From Alphaproteobacteria bacterium (lineage in GTDB: Bacteria > Pseudomonadota > Alphaproteobacteria > Rhizobiales > Aestuariivirgaceae), in assembly GCA_028868695.1 (NCBI GenBank), contig JAGWTZ010000004.1:37186-101185 (forward strand): a stretch of 64,000 nucleotides of DNA, in the 5' to 3' direction. The notes beneath the pieces were generated by a model. It was given only the letters and a program-made list of their open reading frames with translations, did not search any database and was not told where the DNA came from. Positions 6,539-20,243 of this stretch are shown piece after piece. A program made the position numbers and the translations under genes. The stretch's first letter is position 1, and the number at the start of each line of letters is the position of its first letter.

Positions 6539-8563
6539 TCAGGCCACTTCTGCCCTGGCAATCTTGCCTTCGATGGCGCGGGTTGCAGCCAGGGCCTCGG
6601 TGAGGGGCAGGGGCTTGCTGTAGAAATAGCCTTGGATGAATTCCACGCCAATGGATTTGAGCGTGGCCACCTCAGCCTCGGTCTCGGCACCCTCCGCCAC
6701 CATGGTGAAGTTCAGCGCCCGTGCCAGGCTGGCGATGCCGTGCAGAAGCGGCTGCTCCGGGTTGGTGGCTTTGTCCTGGCGCACAAAGGCGCGGTCGATC
6801 TTCAATTTGTCAAAGGACAGGTTCTCCAGATAGGACAGCGAGGAATAGCCTGTGCCGAAATCATCCAGCGCGGTGGAAACGCCAAGCGCCTTGAGGTCAT
6901 CCAGCAGTTTCTTGACGAGGCCTGTGGACTTGCCGATGAACAGGCTTTCGGTGAGTTCGAGGCACAGCATGTGAGCCGGCAGCTGGGCGGCCTGCAACGC
7001 TTCATCAACCGTCTTCACAAAATCCGAAAGCAGCAGCTGGCTGGCGGAAACGTTGACGGAAACAAACCGTTCCGTGCCATCGAGGTCCAGCCAGGCGCGC
7101 GCATCCTGGCAGGCCTTGCGCAGCACCCAGTTGCCAAGGTCTGTGATCAGGCCGGATTTCTCGGCGATGGGAATGAACTTGGCGGGCGAAACCAGCGCGC
7201 CATCGCCGCGCCGCCAGCGCAGCAGCGCCTCATAGCCATCAACCCGCGTGGTCTTCGTGGAAACAATGGGCTGATAGTAAACAATCAGTTCACCCGCGGC
7301 GATGGCTCCGCGCAGGCTGCGCTCCATCTCCGCTTCCTCGTCGATGGCCTGGCCCAGCTCGTGGCGATAGCCCAGCACGCGGCCCACGCCCTCGCGCTTG
7401 GCCTGCGTCAGCGCCAGGCTGGCGTGGCGCTGCAGGTCTTCGGCGCTTTCACCGAAATCCGGCGCCAGCGCATAGCCGCCGCACACCGAGACATGCAGCT
7501 CATGGCCGCCAAGGTTCATGGATTTGTAGAGGCTCGCAATGAAGGGCGCCAAGGCCACATGCGCCTCATCAGCGTTCTTCACCCCGGGAATGAGAATGCC
7601 GAATTCATCGCCGCCCAGCCTTGCCACCATGCTGTCCTCAGACCCCGCCTCGCGCAGCAGGGCCGCCACATTGAGCAACAGCGCATCGCCGATCACCTGG
7701 CCCAGCGTGTCATTGATGGTTTTGAAATTATCGATATCCATCAACAGGATAACGCATTGGCCGGCGGGCGTCTCGCCAAAGCGCTCGTTCAGCCGCTCCT
7801 GAAAGCTGGCACGGTTGGGCAGGCCGGTGAGCGGGTCGAAATAGGCGAGCTTCTTGAGCGCGCTGTCACGGTTGTGGATTTCGCCGATCATGCCGTTGAA
7901 GCTGTCAACCAGCGTGCGGGTTTCGCCCTCGGCCTCGGGAATATGGGTCACTTCATAGCGGCGCGCCTTGCGCAGCGCGAGAATGGAGTTGGTGAGCTGC
8001 ACGATCGGCGCGGTGATGCGTTTCTGCAGGCGCCGCGCCAGGGCCAGCGCGAACAGAAGCCCCACAATGGCGCTGAGAACAATCACGCCCAGCGTGGCGA
8101 GAAGCTGGTCGCGCACCGTGGAAATGTCACCCACCATGACCAGGCGGCCAACATTTTCACCGCCGCGCACCACATCAACGGCCACGGGCATCAAGCCCTG
8201 GGTAACCATTTTGAGAAAACTGGGATCGCCCGTCATCACATCGCTGGAAAGCACCACATGGTTGCCGGCATAGGCAACAACCGTGTCACTGCCATCGATG
8301 GCGTAGACGCTGGCCACATCATTGAGGCGCTTGATGGAGTGGAACACGCGCTGGATCGCCGCACTGTCATGTGCGGCCAGCGATTCACCGATGGCTGACG
8401 CGAACACAAAGCCTGTGGATTCCAGGCCCGCCCTGCGGGCTTTCACATTGGCATTGAGCTGATAGAAGGCGAGGGAAACGGCAAGCAGGCTCATCGCCGT
8501 GACGATGGCGATGGCCACCAGGCGGTTGATCCGGCGGCCAATGGTTGTCTGTTTGTTGCTCAT
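6539..8563 (-). CDS. Membrane GGDEF-EAL cyclic-di-GMP turnover protein
   Basis: The 674-residue protein has a membrane segment at about 13-33, an extracytoplasmic sensor of CHASE8-like type to about 155, a second membrane segment at about 158-178, a HAMP-like linker, a GGDEF domain (RLGGDEFGIL, intact active site) and a C-terminal EAL domain (YEALLRW, DDFGTGYSSLSYL, VAEGAETEAE). Both the cyclase and phosphodiesterase signatures look intact. The RxxD inhibitory site expected five residues before GGDEF is absent (EDSM there). The start follows a GGGAG-type site. It probably sets local c-di-GMP in response to an envelope signal. It is a single gene, divergent from a TadG-like gene. Confidence 0.9.
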   Translation of the reverse strand: MSNKQTTIGRRINRLVAIAIVTAMSLLAVSLAFYQLNANVKARRAGLESTGFVFASAIGESLAAHDSAAIQRVFHSIKRLNDVASVYAIDGSDTVVAYAGNHVVLSSDVMTGDPSFLKMVTQGLMPVAVDVVRGGENVGRLVMVGDISTVRDQLLATLGVIVLSAIVGLLFALALARRLQKRITAPIVQLTNSILALRKARRYEVTHIPEAEGETRTLVDSFNGMIGEIHNRDSALKKLAYFDPLTGLPNRASFQERLNERFGETPAGQCVILLMDIDNFKTINDTLGQVIGDALLLNVAALLREAGSEDSMVARLGGDEFGILIPGVKNADEAHVALAPFIASLYKSMNLGGHELHVSVCGGYALAPDFGESAEDLQRHASLALTQAKREGVGRVLGYRHELGQAIDEEAEMERSLRGAIAAGELIVYYQPIVSTKTTRVDGYEALLRWRRGDGALVSPAKFIPIAEKSGLITDLGNWVLRKACQDARAWLDLDGTERFVSVNVSASQLLLSDFVKTVDEALQAAQLPAHMLCLELTESLFIGKSTGLVKKLLDDLKALGVSTALDDFGTGYSSLSYLENLSFDKLKIDRAFVRQDKATNPEQPLLHGIASLARALNFTMVAEGAETEAEVATLKSIGVEFIQGYFYSKPLPLTEALAATRAIEGKIARAEVA

Positions 8564-8751
8564 GCCCCACTCCCTTAACCTTGGGTGATATCAGTGCCGC
8601 TTTAAACGCAACTGAATCAACAGGGTGAACGCATTGCAAACGCCACACAGGGTTAATCCGCAGGCGGATGATTAAAATTGAAAATACCGCCGGAACCATA
8701 TCTTCATTTCCTCCGTGTAATGAAGATCGCTTAATACGGGGAAAGAGAGCC

Positions 8752-10086
8752 TTGAGTTTCACTGCCGCAATATGGAAGGGAATTCGCCGTTGGTGCGCCA
8801 GCACCGGCGGCAACACCGCAATCATGTTTGCGCTCTCCCTTCCGGCCCTTGCGGGCGTTGGCGGCCTTGCCATTGATTTCGCCACCTTGAACCTGAAGCG
8901 CGCCGCCCTGCAAAGCGCTGCTGATGAGGCCGCCATCTCCGCGGCCAAGCAGCTCAGCCTCGCCAGCGCCAACGACACGGCCATCCAGGCCTCGGTGACC
9001 ACCTATCTCTCCAACCAGTTGAGGGGCGATGACGCGGCGGCTTCTGGCGCAACGCTCATCACCCACGCCGGTGGTGCTTCCAGTGGCACTGGCGGCATGG
9101 CGATGGCCATGGCCGCTCCGGGCGCGCCTGCCACGCAGTCCGCCAGTGACTCCGTTACCGTGCAGGTCACCGAAGCCTGGACGCCCTTCTTCGCACATTT
9201 CGTCAGCCCCAATGTGACGCCCATCGTGGTTGCCGCCACGGCCACTTTGCAAGGCAACAACAAGCTCTGCGTTCTCTCCCTCAACGGGTCAGACAGCAAC
9301 GCCTACAAGATGATGAACAATGCCCATGTGCAGGCGCCCACCTGCGGCATCTTTTCCAACTCGGTGGCAGCCAACGGCATGGTGCTGCAGAACACGGCCT
9401 CGCTCACCGCCTCCGTGATCTGTTCATCGGGCGGCATTGTCGCCACCGCCTCGCAGACCAACGTGACGCCGGAAACGGATTGCCCGGTGATGCCAGACCC
9501 GCTGGCTGGCCATGCCACGCCCACGGTTGGCGCTTGCACGGCCAACAGCTACGCGGTCTCGTCGGGAACCATCACCCTGGCGCCCGGTGTCTATTGCGGC
9601 GGCATGTCCATCACCGGCACGGCACGCGTCACCTTCAGCCCCGGCACCTATGTCATCAAGAATGGTGCCTTCACCATTGCCGGGCAGGCCGTCGCTTCAG
9701 GAATGAACACGGGCTTCTACCTGGTCGGAGACAATGCCCTGATCAATTTCGCGGGCAACTCGACGATCAATCTCAGCGGCGCGGAATCGGGCGTGATGGC
9801 CGGGCTGCTGTTCTTTGCCGACAAGGGTGAATCGGATGGCTCAACCCATGTGATCAATTCGCCCAATGTGCAGGTTCTCACCGGAACGATCTATCTGCCG
9901 ATGGGCGACATCCTGGTGAACCCCAACGGCAACGTGGCAGGCACTTCCGCCTACACGGCGATCATCGCCCAGCGCGTGCGCATGGGCAACGGCTCAAACC
10001 TGGTGATGAACACCAACTATGCCAGCACCAATGTGCCCGTGCCTGATGGCGTGCGCACCACGGCCACAGTCGTCCTCAGCAACTAG
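8752..10086 (+). CDS. TadG-like secreted/membrane-anchored protein, copy 1
   Basis: The 444-residue product has the TadE/TadG N-terminal anchor (NTAIMFALSLPALAGVGGLA, then FATLNLKRAALQSAADEAA). It continues with a long Cys-containing, beta-rich exported region (MMNNAHVQAPTCGIFSNS, GVYCGGMSITGTARV, INLSGAESGVMAGLLFF). I chose TTG 8752: GGGGAAAGAGAG sits five bases before it and its N-terminus then matches in length that of the paralogue at 16888. The frame stays open to 8668, but that stretch is AT-rich and holds an inverted repeat. No tad ATPase, flp pilin or TadB/C lies nearby. It is likely an envelope or surface protein; function unknown. Confidence 0.8.
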   Translation: MSFTAAIWKGIRRWCASTGGNTAIMFALSLPALAGVGGLAIDFATLNLKRAALQSAADEAAISAAKQLSLASANDTAIQASVTTYLSNQLRGDDAAASGATLITHAGGASSGTGGMAMAMAAPGAPATQSASDSVTVQVTEAWTPFFAHFVSPNVTPIVVAATATLQGNNKLCVLSLNGSDSNAYKMMNNAHVQAPTCGIFSNSVAANGMVLQNTASLTASVICSSGGIVATASQTNVTPETDCPVMPDPLAGHATPTVGACTANSYAVSSGTITLAPGVYCGGMSITGTARVTFSPGTYVIKNGAFTIAGQAVASGMNTGFYLVGDNALINFAGNSTINLSGAESGVMAGLLFFADKGESDGSTHVINSPNVQVLTGTIYLPMGDILVNPNGNVAGTSAYTAIIAQRVRMGNGSNLVMNTNYASTNVPVPDGVRTTATVVLSN

Positions 10087-10116
10087 CCTGTCGGAAAGCC
10101 CGCAAAGCGAACGATT

Positions 10117-14258
<4,142 letters not shown>

Positions 14259-14266
14259 CTGGGGCC

Positions 14267-15835
14267 TCACAGCGGCATCGTGTCGTGCTTGCGCGCCGGG
14301 TGCAGCGCCGATTTCTTGCGAAGCGCCGCAAAGGCCCGCGCGATCCGCTTGCGCGAGGCATGCGGCATGATCACCTCGTCAATGAAGCCGCGCTCGGCCG
14401 CCACGAATGGGTTGGCAAAGCGCGCCTCATATTCGCTCGTGCGCGCCGCGATCTTGTCCTTGTCATCGAGTTCGGCCCGGTAAAGGATTTCAACGGCCCC
14501 CTTGGCCCCCATCACGGCAATTTCGGCGGTGGGCCAAGCATAGTTCACATCGGCGCCGATGTGCTTTGATGCCATCACGTCATAGGCCCCGCCATAGGCC
14601 TTCCGCGTGATCAGCGTCACCATCGGCACGGTGGCCTGCGCATAGGCGAACAGCAGCTTGGCGCCATGCTTGATGACGCCGCCATATTCCTGCGCCGTGC
14701 CCGGCAGGAAGCCCGGCACATCCACCAGAGTGAGGATGGGGATGTTGAAGGCATCGCAGAAGCGCACAAAGCGCGCCGCCTTGCGCGAGGAGTCGATGTC
14801 CAGAACGCCCGCCAGATGCAGTGGCTGGTTGGCCACCACGCCAATCGTCTGTCCCTCCATGCGGATGAAGCCGGTGATGATGCTGCGGGCGAAAGCCTCC
14901 TGGATTTCGAAGAAGTCACCCTCATCGGCCAGCGCCAGCACCAGTTCCTTCATGTCATAGGGCTTGGTGGCGGAATCAGGGATCAGCGTGTCCAGCCGCG
15001 CCTCAATGCGCGCCGGGTCATCAAAGAAGGGGCGGGTGGGGGCGGGCTCCCGGTTCGAGAGCGGCAGGAAGTCAAACAGCCGCCGCACCTGTTCCAGCGT
15101 TTCGATGTCATTGTCATAAGCCCCATCCGCCACCGAGGATTTGCTGGTGTGGGTGGTGGCCCCGCCCAGTTCCTCGGCGGAGACGATCTCGTTGGTGACG
15201 GTCTTCACCACATCCGGCCCGGTGACGAACATGTAGGACGAATCCTTCACCATGAAGATGAAATCGGTCATCGCCGGGGAATAGACAGCCCCGCCCGCGC
15301 AAGGCCCCATGATCACCGAAATCTGCGGAATGACGCCCGAGGCATCGACATTGCGCTTGAACACTTCCGCATAGCCCGCCAGCGATGCAACGCCTTCCTG
15401 GATGCGCGCCCCGCCGGAATCATTGAGGCCGATGACCGGCGCCCCCATCTTCACCGCCATATCCATGATCTTGCAGATCTTCTGCGCATGGGTTTCGGAG
15501 AGCGAGCCGCCCAGCACGGTGAAATCCTGCGCAAACACGCACACCATGCGGCCATTGATCGTGCCCCAACCGGTGACCACGCCATCCCCCGCGATCTTCT
15601 GCTTCTCCATGCCGAACTCGGTGGAGCGGTGGGTGACGAACATGTCGTATTCTTCAAAGCTGCCCTCATCGAGCAGCACGTCGATGCGCTCTCTCGCGGT
15701 CAGCTTGCCCTTGGCATGTTGGGCTTCAATGCGCTTGGCGCCCCCGCCCATCCGGGCATCCTGGCGGCGCTGTTCCAATTGGTCGAGAACGTCTTGCACG
15801 GGTGTTCTTCTTGTTGTTGCCTGTTGGGACATCAT
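14267..15835 (-). CDS. pccB: Propionyl-CoA carboxylase, beta (carboxyltransferase) subunit
   Basis: The 522-residue protein has the paired crotonase-like halves of acyl-CoA carboxyltransferases ([55 protein letters not shown]). With PccA it makes methylmalonyl-CoA from propionyl-CoA. Of the in-frame starts, ATG 15835 or 15832 gives the usual length; the open frame to 15928 would run into the divergent transporter promoter. It is the first gene of the operon and almost touches pccA. Acetyl-CoA carboxylation is unlikely given the mutase next door. Confidence 0.92.
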   Translation of the reverse strand: MMSQQATTRRTPVQDVLDQLEQRRQDARMGGGAKRIEAQHAKGKLTARERIDVLLDEGSFEEYDMFVTHRSTEFGMEKQKIAGDGVVTGWGTINGRMVCVFAQDFTVLGGSLSETHAQKICKIMDMAVKMGAPVIGLNDSGGARIQEGVASLAGYAEVFKRNVDASGVIPQISVIMGPCAGGAVYSPAMTDFIFMVKDSSYMFVTGPDVVKTVTNEIVSAEELGGATTHTSKSSVADGAYDNDIETLEQVRRLFDFLPLSNREPAPTRPFFDDPARIEARLDTLIPDSATKPYDMKELVLALADEGDFFEIQEAFARSIITGFIRMEGQTIGVVANQPLHLAGVLDIDSSRKAARFVRFCDAFNIPILTLVDVPGFLPGTAQEYGGVIKHGAKLLFAYAQATVPMVTLITRKAYGGAYDVMASKHIGADVNYAWPTAEIAVMGAKGAVEILYRAELDDKDKIAARTSEYEARFANPFVAAERGFIDEVIMPHASRKRIARAFAALRKKSALHPARKHDTMPL

Positions 15836-15939
15836 TGCTAGCCGAACGGCGGCGCAAGGGCAATTGCCGGGGGCTGGGCCATGCAGAATCCGCCCTGTGG
15901 CCTTTGCCCGCTGCGGCAAAATGGGCAATCAGGTGGCCC

Positions 15940-16812
15940 ATGGCATCATCATCAACCAGGGGCGCCGCCCTTGTCATTGCTTCCGCCCTGCTGTGGAGCT
16001 TTGGCGGCACCATCGCCCGCTTCATCTCGGTTCAGGATTCCTGGACAGTGGTGTTCTGGCGCTCAACCTTTGCCGCGCTGTTCCTTCTGGCCTTCATGCT
16101 GGTGAATGATGGCCCGCGCGAAACCACCGCAATGTTCCGCCGCATGGGCTGGGCGGGGCTCGCCGTGGCGCTGTGCTTTGCCATCGCGTCCACTTCATTC
16201 GTGATTGCGCTGGCCTATACCAAGGTGGCCAATATCCTGCTCATCCAGGCAGGCGTGCCGTTGCTGGCGGCCCTGCTGGCTTGGGCGGTGTTCCGCGAGA
16301 AGGTGTCAGTGCCAACCCAGCTTGCCATCGCCGCGGTGATCGCCGGCGTTGGCATCATGGTGTCGGAATCGCTGGATGGCAAAGTCTCTCCCATCGGCGA
16401 TGGCCTGGCCATTCTCATCGCCTTCGCCTTTGCCTGCGCCACGGTGATTTCGCGCCACCATGCCGAAGTGCGCATGCTGCCAGCGGTTTGCCTGGCGACC
16501 TCGGTGGCCGGGCTGTTTGCCGCCACGCGCCTTGGCAGCTTTGGCGTCTCACCTGCGGATTTCGGCTTCCTGTTCCTGTTCGGCGCGGTGAATTTGGGGG
16601 CAGGCCTTGCCGTGTTCACCATGGGTGTTCGCCTCATCCCGGCCGCCTTTGCCGCCTTGCTGGGCACACTGGAGCCTGTTCTGGCCCCGCTATGGGTATG
16701 GCTGGTGCATGGCGAAGTGCCCAGCGCCCGCACCCTGCTGGGCGGATCGGTGGTGTTTGCGGCCCTGTTCATCCATCTGCTTCTCGAATGGCGGCGCAGC
16801 GCCAAGGCTTGA
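15940..16812 (+). CDS. EamA-family (DMT) transporter
   Basis: The 290-residue protein is almost wholly hydrophobic with two EamA repeats of about five membrane segments each (ALVIASALLWSFGGTIARFI opens the first; LFGAVNLGAGLAVFTMGVRL lies in the second). Such proteins usually export small metabolites across the inner membrane. ATG 15940 has AGGTGG close upstream and starts just before the first membrane segment; longer frames overlap the pccB start. It is divergent from pccB. The substrate is not evident. Confidence 0.85.
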   Translation: MASSSTRGAALVIASALLWSFGGTIARFISVQDSWTVVFWRSTFAALFLLAFMLVNDGPRETTAMFRRMGWAGLAVALCFAIASTSFVIALAYTKVANILLIQAGVPLLAALLAWAVFREKVSVPTQLAIAAVIAGVGIMVSESLDGKVSPIGDGLAILIAFAFACATVISRHHAEVRMLPAVCLATSVAGLFAATRLGSFGVSPADFGFLFLFGAVNLGAGLAVFTMGVRLIPAAFAALLGTLEPVLAPLWVWLVHGEVPSARTLLGGSVVFAALFIHLLLEWRRSAKA

Positions 16813-16859
16813 CGCGATACAACTTTACCGGGCATTTACGAATTCGCTTAGTCTGCCAT

Positions 16860-16876
16860 TAGGAGTTGTACTCCTA
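16860..16876. promoter_or_regulatory. Perfect 7-3-7 hairpin before the second TadG-like gene
   Basis: TAGGAGT and ACTCCTA flank a three-base loop. The left arm includes AGGAG, a ribosome-binding-like sequence, which would be masked if the RNA folds. It could be a protein operator or a translational control hairpin. Confidence 0.4.
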
Positions 16877-16887
16877 GATTGCGGGCC

Positions 16888-18150
16888 ATGAGGGTCTGGT
16901 TCCACGGCATATTTGCACCGCTCCTGCGCTTTTGCAGGGACGCACGAGCCAATACCGCCATCATGCTGGCCCTTGCAGCGCCGGTTCTGCTGGGCGGCGC
17001 GGGCATGGCGGTGGATTTCGGCACCTATACCATGAAGGCCAATGCCCTGCAGGCCGCAGCCGACGAGGCCGCCACCGCAGGCACGCGCGAATTGGCGCTG
17101 ACCAGCTCGACGGATACCTCCATCACCGCCTCGGTGACGAACCTGCTGAACAGCAATTTGCAGCAGAACGATGCATCGGCAACGCCCACCGTCACCATCA
17201 ACCGCGCCAAGGGCACGGTGACGGTCCGGCTTTCCGAGGCCTGGACACCAGTTTTCGCCCATTTCCTCAATGCCGGCATCACCCCGGTGATCGCCAGTGC
17301 CACAGGCATGCTGCAAGGGGAATCGCGGCTCTGCATTCTCGCCCTGCATGGTTCTGATCCCTTCACCTTCAACATGATGAAGAATGCCCATGTGCAGGCG
17401 GCCACCTGCTCGGTCTATTCCAATTCGACAAGCGGCCAGGGCATGACGCTGCAAAACGCCTCCAGCATCAACGCCGCGGTGATTTGCTCGGCTGGCGGCG
17501 TCATTGGCACCGGCTATTCCACCAGCGTGAAGCCGCAAACCGATTGCCAGCCGCTGGCTGACCCGCTGGCCGGCCGGGCGGCACCCGCTGTTGGCGCCTG
17601 CACGGCCACCAATTTCAAGGTAACAACCGGCGCAGTTTCGCTGTCGCCCGGTGTCTATTGCGGCGGCATCAACATTTCCGGCACGGCCATCGCCTCTTTC
17701 AACCCCGGGACCTACATCATCAAGGATGGATTTTTCTACATCGGCAATTCAGCCCAGGTGACGGGCACCAATGTCGGCTTTTATCTCACCGGCAAGAATG
17801 CGCTGCTGTGGTTCCTGGGCACGGCCTCGATCAATTTGAGCGGCGCCGAATCCGGCCCTCTCGCTGGCCTGCTGTTCTTTGGCGACCGCACCATGAATTC
17901 GCCCATCCCGCACATCATCAGCGCCAGCAACGTGCACCAGTTGACAGGCACCATCTATTTCCCCTCCACCAACCTGTGGATTGACCCGAACGGCAACGTG
18001 GCCGAGGCTTCTGCCTACACGGCGATCATCGCCTTGCACATGGTCATCGACAATGGCCCCAACCTGGTGCTGAACACCAACTATGGCGCCACTGCGGTGC
18101 CGGTGCCGGATGGCGTGCGCTCGACATCAACGGTGGTTCTCTCCAACTGA
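16888..18150 (+). CDS. TadG-like secreted/membrane-anchored protein, copy 2
   Basis: The 420-residue protein is a clear paralogue of the one at 8752. It shares the TadE/TadG anchor (NTAIMLALAAPVLLGGAGMA, YTMKANALQAAADEAATAGT) and the exported region (MMKNAHVQAATCSVYSNS, GVYCGGINISGTAIASF, INLSGAESGPLAGLLFF, VPVPDGVRSTSTVVLSN). Copy 1 has an extra Gly/Ala-rich insert after the anchor that this copy lacks. Several cysteines are conserved in place, suggesting disulfides outside the cytoplasm. ATG 16888 is chosen; TTG 16879 adds three residues. It stands alone with no pilus genes. Role unknown. Confidence 0.8.
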   Translation: MRVWFHGIFAPLLRFCRDARANTAIMLALAAPVLLGGAGMAVDFGTYTMKANALQAAADEAATAGTRELALTSSTDTSITASVTNLLNSNLQQNDASATPTVTINRAKGTVTVRLSEAWTPVFAHFLNAGITPVIASATGMLQGESRLCILALHGSDPFTFNMMKNAHVQAATCSVYSNSTSGQGMTLQNASSINAAVICSAGGVIGTGYSTSVKPQTDCQPLADPLAGRAAPAVGACTATNFKVTTGAVSLSPGVYCGGINISGTAIASFNPGTYIIKDGFFYIGNSAQVTGTNVGFYLTGKNALLWFLGTASINLSGAESGPLAGLLFFGDRTMNSPIPHIISASNVHQLTGTIYFPSTNLWIDPNGNVAEASAYTAIIALHMVIDNGPNLVLNTNYGATAVPVPDGVRSTSTVVLSN

Positions 18151-18206
18151 TCGCGCGCTTTGCGTGCCCGCGCTGGCCGTGCTAACCGGGCCGCCGGAGC
18201 ATCATC

Positions 18207-20117
18207 GTGATTTCAACACCGCTACTCGACACCATCAACTCCCCGGCTGACCTGAAGCAGTTGAAAGACCAGCAGCTGCCGCAGCTGGCCCAGGAATTGC
18301 GCGATGACATGATTGCCGCCGTCTCCAAGACTGGCGGCCATCTCGGCGCTGGCCTTGGCGTGGTCGAACTCACCATCGCCTTGCATCATGTGTTCAACAC
18401 GCCGGATGACCGGCTGGTCTGGGATGTGGGCCACCAGGCCTATCCCCACAAGATTCTCACCGGCCGCCGCGGGCACTTCGCAACCCTGCGGCAGGAAGGC
18501 GGCCTTTCCGGCTTCACCCGCCGCGCCGAAAGCGAATTTGACCCGTTTGGCGCGGCCCATTCCTCCACCTCCATTTCGGCAGGCCTCGGCATGGCCGTGG
18601 CGCGTGACTTGAAGCAAGAGAAGCGCAATGTGATCGCGGTGATCGGCGATGGTTCAATGTCGGCAGGCATGGCCTTCGAGGCCCTGAACAATGCCGGTGC
18701 GCTCAATGCCCGGATGATTGTCATCCTCAACGACAATGACATGTCCATCGCCCCGCCATCGGGCGCGCTCTCGGCCTATCTGGCGCGGCTGGCCACCGGC
18801 AAGGCCTATCATGATGCGCGCGACATCGGCAAAAAGCTGGCGTCCTATCTGGGCGCGCGGGTGGACAATGCCATTCACCGCGCCGTGGGCCATGCCCGCG
18901 GCTTTGTCACCGGCGGCACGCTGTTTGAAGAGTTGGGCTTCTTCCATGTTGGCCCCATCGACGGGCATGATTTCAACGCCCTGCTGCCGGTGCTGCGCAA
19001 TGTGCGCGACAATGCCACCGGGCCGGTGCTCATCCATGTCGTCACCCGCAAGGGCAAGGGCTATGCCCCCGCCGAAGCCGCCGCCGACAAGTATCACGGC
19101 GTCAACAAGTTCAACGTCATCACCGGTGAGCAGGCCAAGCCGCCATCCAATGCCCCGGCCTATACCAAGGTGTTCGGCAAGGCGCTGGTGGAAGAGGCGG
19201 CGCGCGATGAACGCATCGTGGCCATTACCGCCGCCATGCCGTCAGGCACCGGGCTTGACCTGTTTGGCGAGGCTTTCCCCAGTCGCCTGTTTGACGTGGG
19301 CATCGCCGAGCAGCATGCCGTCACCTTCGCGGCCGGCCTTGCCAGCGAGGGGTTGAGGCCCTTTGCGGCGATCTATTCCACCTTCCTGCAGCGCGCCTAC
19401 GACCAGGTGGTGCATGATGTGGCGATCCAGAAGCTGCCGGTGCGCTTCCCCATTGACCGCGCGGGTTATGTCGGCGCTGATGGCCCCACCCATTGCGGCG
19501 CGTTTGACATTGGCTTCCTGGCCAGCCTGCCGGGCTTTGTGGTGATGGCGGCGGCCGATGAGGCCGAGCTGAAGCACATGGTGCGCACAGCCGCCGAATA
19601 TGATGAGGGCCCCATCTCTTTCCGGTATCCGCGTGGTGACGGCGTGGGCGTGGACCTGCCGGAACGTGGCAGCCTTCTCGAAATCGGCAAGGGCCGGGTG
19701 GTGAAACAGGGCACGCGTGTGGCCATCCTCTCCTTCGGCACAAGGCTGCAGGAGTCGCTGCAGGCGGCGCGGGAGCTGGATGCCGCAGGCCTTTCCACCA
19801 CGGTGGCCGATGCCCGCTTCGCCAAGCCGCTGGATGTGGATCTCATCACCCGCCTCGCTGAAAACCATGAGATGCTGGTGCTGGTGGAGGAGGGGGCTGC
19901 CGGCGGCTTCGGCGCGCAGGTGATGCATGCCTTGGCGCGGCTGGGGCTGCTGGACCGGGGCCTGAAACTCCGCAGCCTGACACTGCCCGATGAGTTCACC
20001 GAACAGGCCAAGCCAGAGGTGATGTATGCCCGCGCCGGGCTTGACCACCGCGGAATAGTGGCCAGCGTGTTGCAGGCCTTCGGCCAGGACGCCGCCGCAA
20101 CCCTGATCAGGGCCTAA
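18207..20117 (+). CDS. dxs: 1-deoxy-D-xylulose-5-phosphate synthase
   Basis: The 636-residue thiamine-diphosphate enzyme shows the cofactor motif [18 protein letters not shown], the catalytic His region [17 protein letters not shown] and the transketolase-type [19 protein letters not shown]. It condenses pyruvate and glyceraldehyde 3-phosphate, the first step of the MEP isoprenoid pathway. Start is a GTG with GGAG eight bases upstream. Length is typical. It stands between a TadG-like gene and the glycogen operon. Confidence 0.97.
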   Translation: MISTPLLDTINSPADLKQLKDQQLPQLAQELRDDMIAAVSKTGGHLGAGLGVVELTIALHHVFNTPDDRLVWDVGHQAYPHKILTGRRGHFATLRQEGGLSGFTRRAESEFDPFGAAHSSTSISAGLGMAVARDLKQEKRNVIAVIGDGSMSAGMAFEALNNAGALNARMIVILNDNDMSIAPPSGALSAYLARLATGKAYHDARDIGKKLASYLGARVDNAIHRAVGHARGFVTGGTLFEELGFFHVGPIDGHDFNALLPVLRNVRDNATGPVLIHVVTRKGKGYAPAEAAADKYHGVNKFNVITGEQAKPPSNAPAYTKVFGKALVEEAARDERIVAITAAMPSGTGLDLFGEAFPSRLFDVGIAEQHAVTFAAGLASEGLRPFAAIYSTFLQRAYDQVVHDVAIQKLPVRFPIDRAGYVGADGPTHCGAFDIGFLASLPGFVVMAAADEAELKHMVRTAAEYDEGPISFRYPRGDGVGVDLPERGSLLEIGKGRVVKQGTRVAILSFGTRLQESLQAARELDAAGLSTTVADARFAKPLDVDLITRLAENHEMLVLVEEGAAGGFGAQVMHALARLGLLDRGLKLRSLTLPDEFTEQAKPEVMYARAGLDHRGIVASVLQAFGQDAAATLIRA

Positions 20118-20243
20118 CTTGCCTTGAACGATAAAAATTAAATTATTTCAATGGTTTAAAAAAATGATGATCGCACATCAAAAGCTGTTGCGTTGCCGGG
20201 GTTAACCCGGCAAAACATTTCAGGACAAATCACGGAGCCGCAA

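Noticed and set aside
6632..8398. 588-codon plus-strand open frame
   Set aside because: It is fully antisense to the GGDEF-EAL gene, has no family motif, and reflects the high GC content that keeps the opposite frame open.
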